From assembly GCF_040869045.1 (NCBI RefSeq), contig NC_090323.1, positions 171,638,083 through 171,702,082 of the forward strand: a DNA stretch of 64,000 bases. Reading direction: 5' to 3'. The notes below the pieces were generated by a model, which was not told the origin of the DNA, did not search any database, and saw nothing but the letters and a program-made list of their open reading frames with translations. This DNA comes from Eurosta solidaginis. Taxonomy: Eukaryota; Arthropoda; Insecta; Diptera; Tephritidae. The position numbers and the translations under genes were made by a program. Position 1 is the first letter of the stretch. Every line of letters begins with the position of its first letter. Shown piece after piece: positions 62,939 through 64,000 of this stretch.

Positions 62939-64000
62939 TTTATACTCAGTTGAGCAGAGCACACAGAGTATATTAACTTTGATTGGATAACGGTTGGTTT
63001 TACAGGTATAAAGGAATCGAGATAGATATAGACTTCCATATATCAAAATCATCAGTATCGAAAAAAAATTCGATTGATTGTCGATTCGATTCGATTGTCC
63101 GTCTGTCCGTCCGTCCGTCCGTCTGTCCGTTAATACGATAACTTGAGTAAATTTTGAGGTATCTTGATGAAATTTGGTATGTAGGTTCCTGGGCACTCAT
63201 CTCAGATCGCTATTTAAAATGAACGATATCGAACTATAACCACGCCAAAATTTTCGATATCGAAAAAGTGCGATAATTCATTACCAAATACGGATTAAGC
63301 GATAAAACTCGGTAAGTTAGTTGAACTTATGACGCAGAGTAGAAAAATAGTAAAATTTTGGACAATGGGGGTGGCACCGCCCACTTTCAAAAGAAGGAAA
63401 TTTAGAAGTTTTGCAAGCTGTTATTTGGCAGTCGTTGAAGATATCATGATGAAATTTGGCAGAAAAAAATGCCATAATTATTTACCAAATACGAAAAAAG
63501 GGATGAAACATGGTAATTGTATTGGTCTATTGACGCAAAATATAACTTTAAAAAAAAATTGGTAAAATGGGTGTGACGCCTACCATATTGAAGTAGAAGA
63601 AAATGAAAAAGTTTTGCAGGGCGAAATCAAAAGCCCTTTTAATCTTGGAAAGAATACTGTTCGTGGTATTAAATATATAAATAATTAGCGGTACCCGACA
63701 GATGAAGTTCTGGATCACCCTGGTCCACATTTTGGTCGATATCTCGAAAACGCCTTCACATATACAACTAAGGGCTCCCTTTTAAAACCCTCATTAATAC
63801 CTTTAATTTGATACCCATATCGTACAAACACATTCCAGAGTCACCCCTGGTCCACGTTTATGGCGATATCTCGAAAAGGCGTCCACATATAGAACTAAGG
63901 CCCACTCCTTTTTAAAATTCTCATTAACACCTTTCATTTGATACCCATATCGTACAAACAAATTCTGGAGTCAACCCTGATCCACCTTTATGGCGATATC
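62939..64000 (+). mobile_element. mini-me/DINE-like element, copy M5 (runs off the window)
   Basis: It starts with the terminal hairpin TATACTC...GAGTATA (62941-62972), then the core, a GTCCGTCTGTCCGTCCGTCC tract at 63097-63130, and GGGGGTGGCACCGCCCAC. It ends in the ~128-bp tandem part with TTTGATACCCATATCGTA units (63808 and 63938 onward), still open at 64000. It lacks an interval of ~500 bp present in M2 between GGCAGTCGTTGAAGATATCA and AAAAAATGCCATAATT. Confidence 0.8.

Overview
The window looks like a repeat-rich, gene-poor stretch of an insect nuclear genome, most likely a higher (cyclorrhaphan) fly and possibly a tephritid. Pointers are the AT-rich background, the retroelement types present (LOA/R1/I, Jockey, RTE-like, Bel-Pao, Gypsy and Penelope lineages), and several copies of the dipteran 'mini-me / DINE-like' repeat with its (GTCY)n tract and hairpin ends. 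The species call is inference. I see no prokaryotic signals, CRISPR array, rRNA or convincing tRNA. Nearly all long open frames belong to transposable elements, and nearly all are broken.

Layout. 1-2465: a decayed Penelope-like RT followed by a ~270-bp-arm inverted repeat. 2466-7683: unassigned DNA, a MITE, a mini-me-like copy, and the remains of a FLYWCH/MULE ('Phantom'-type) DNA transposon whose C-terminus carries an IAP-type RING finger. 7684-17160: a Bel-Pao element split by an RNase H-bearing LOA-type LINE (minus strand) and an RTE-like LINE (plus strand). 17160-22400: repeated fragments of a ~0.7-kb segment (family A), another LINE fragment and a mini-me-like element. The last family A fragment is the promoter region of the only host-like gene I can defend, a secreted trypsin-fold serine protease homologue. 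Its catalytic His position is Glu and its frame is broken once.

22400-35100: a deleted LOA-type LINE, an hAT-like MITE with a perfect 8-bp target duplication, mini-me-like DNA, and two Gypsy-type internal regions arranged LTR-internal-LTR-internal-LTR on the minus strand. 35100-42985: three arrays of an ~89-bp GC-richer minisatellite alternating with two conserved spacer modules. 42985-49530: more family A, a Jockey-like RT, an orphan exon-like frame, and a long minus-strand LINE with a 2A-like motif and a zinc-finger ORF1. 49530-58330: the least TE-dense part, with a tandem-repeat element, a CGATA-rich block and simple-repeat-like DNA but no defensible gene. 58330-64000: a Jockey-like LINE into which a mini-me-like copy and a complete 3.25-kb Gypsy-type element (target duplication ATAT) have inserted, then a last mini-me-like copy running off the end.

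How it works together. There is no pathway here; the history is one of nested insertions. The most interesting thread is a non-autonomous LTR retrotransposon family, present as three copies. Each keeps LTRs, a gag with a SAP-like N-terminus and coiled coil, a protease region and the very end of integrase, while RT, RNase H and the integrase core are missing at the same junction in all three. Other candidates for follow-up are the 89-bp array element, the RING-bearing MULE, the reuse of a protease-gene promoter segment as a dispersed repeat, and a ~128-bp tandem module shared by two otherwise different repeat families.
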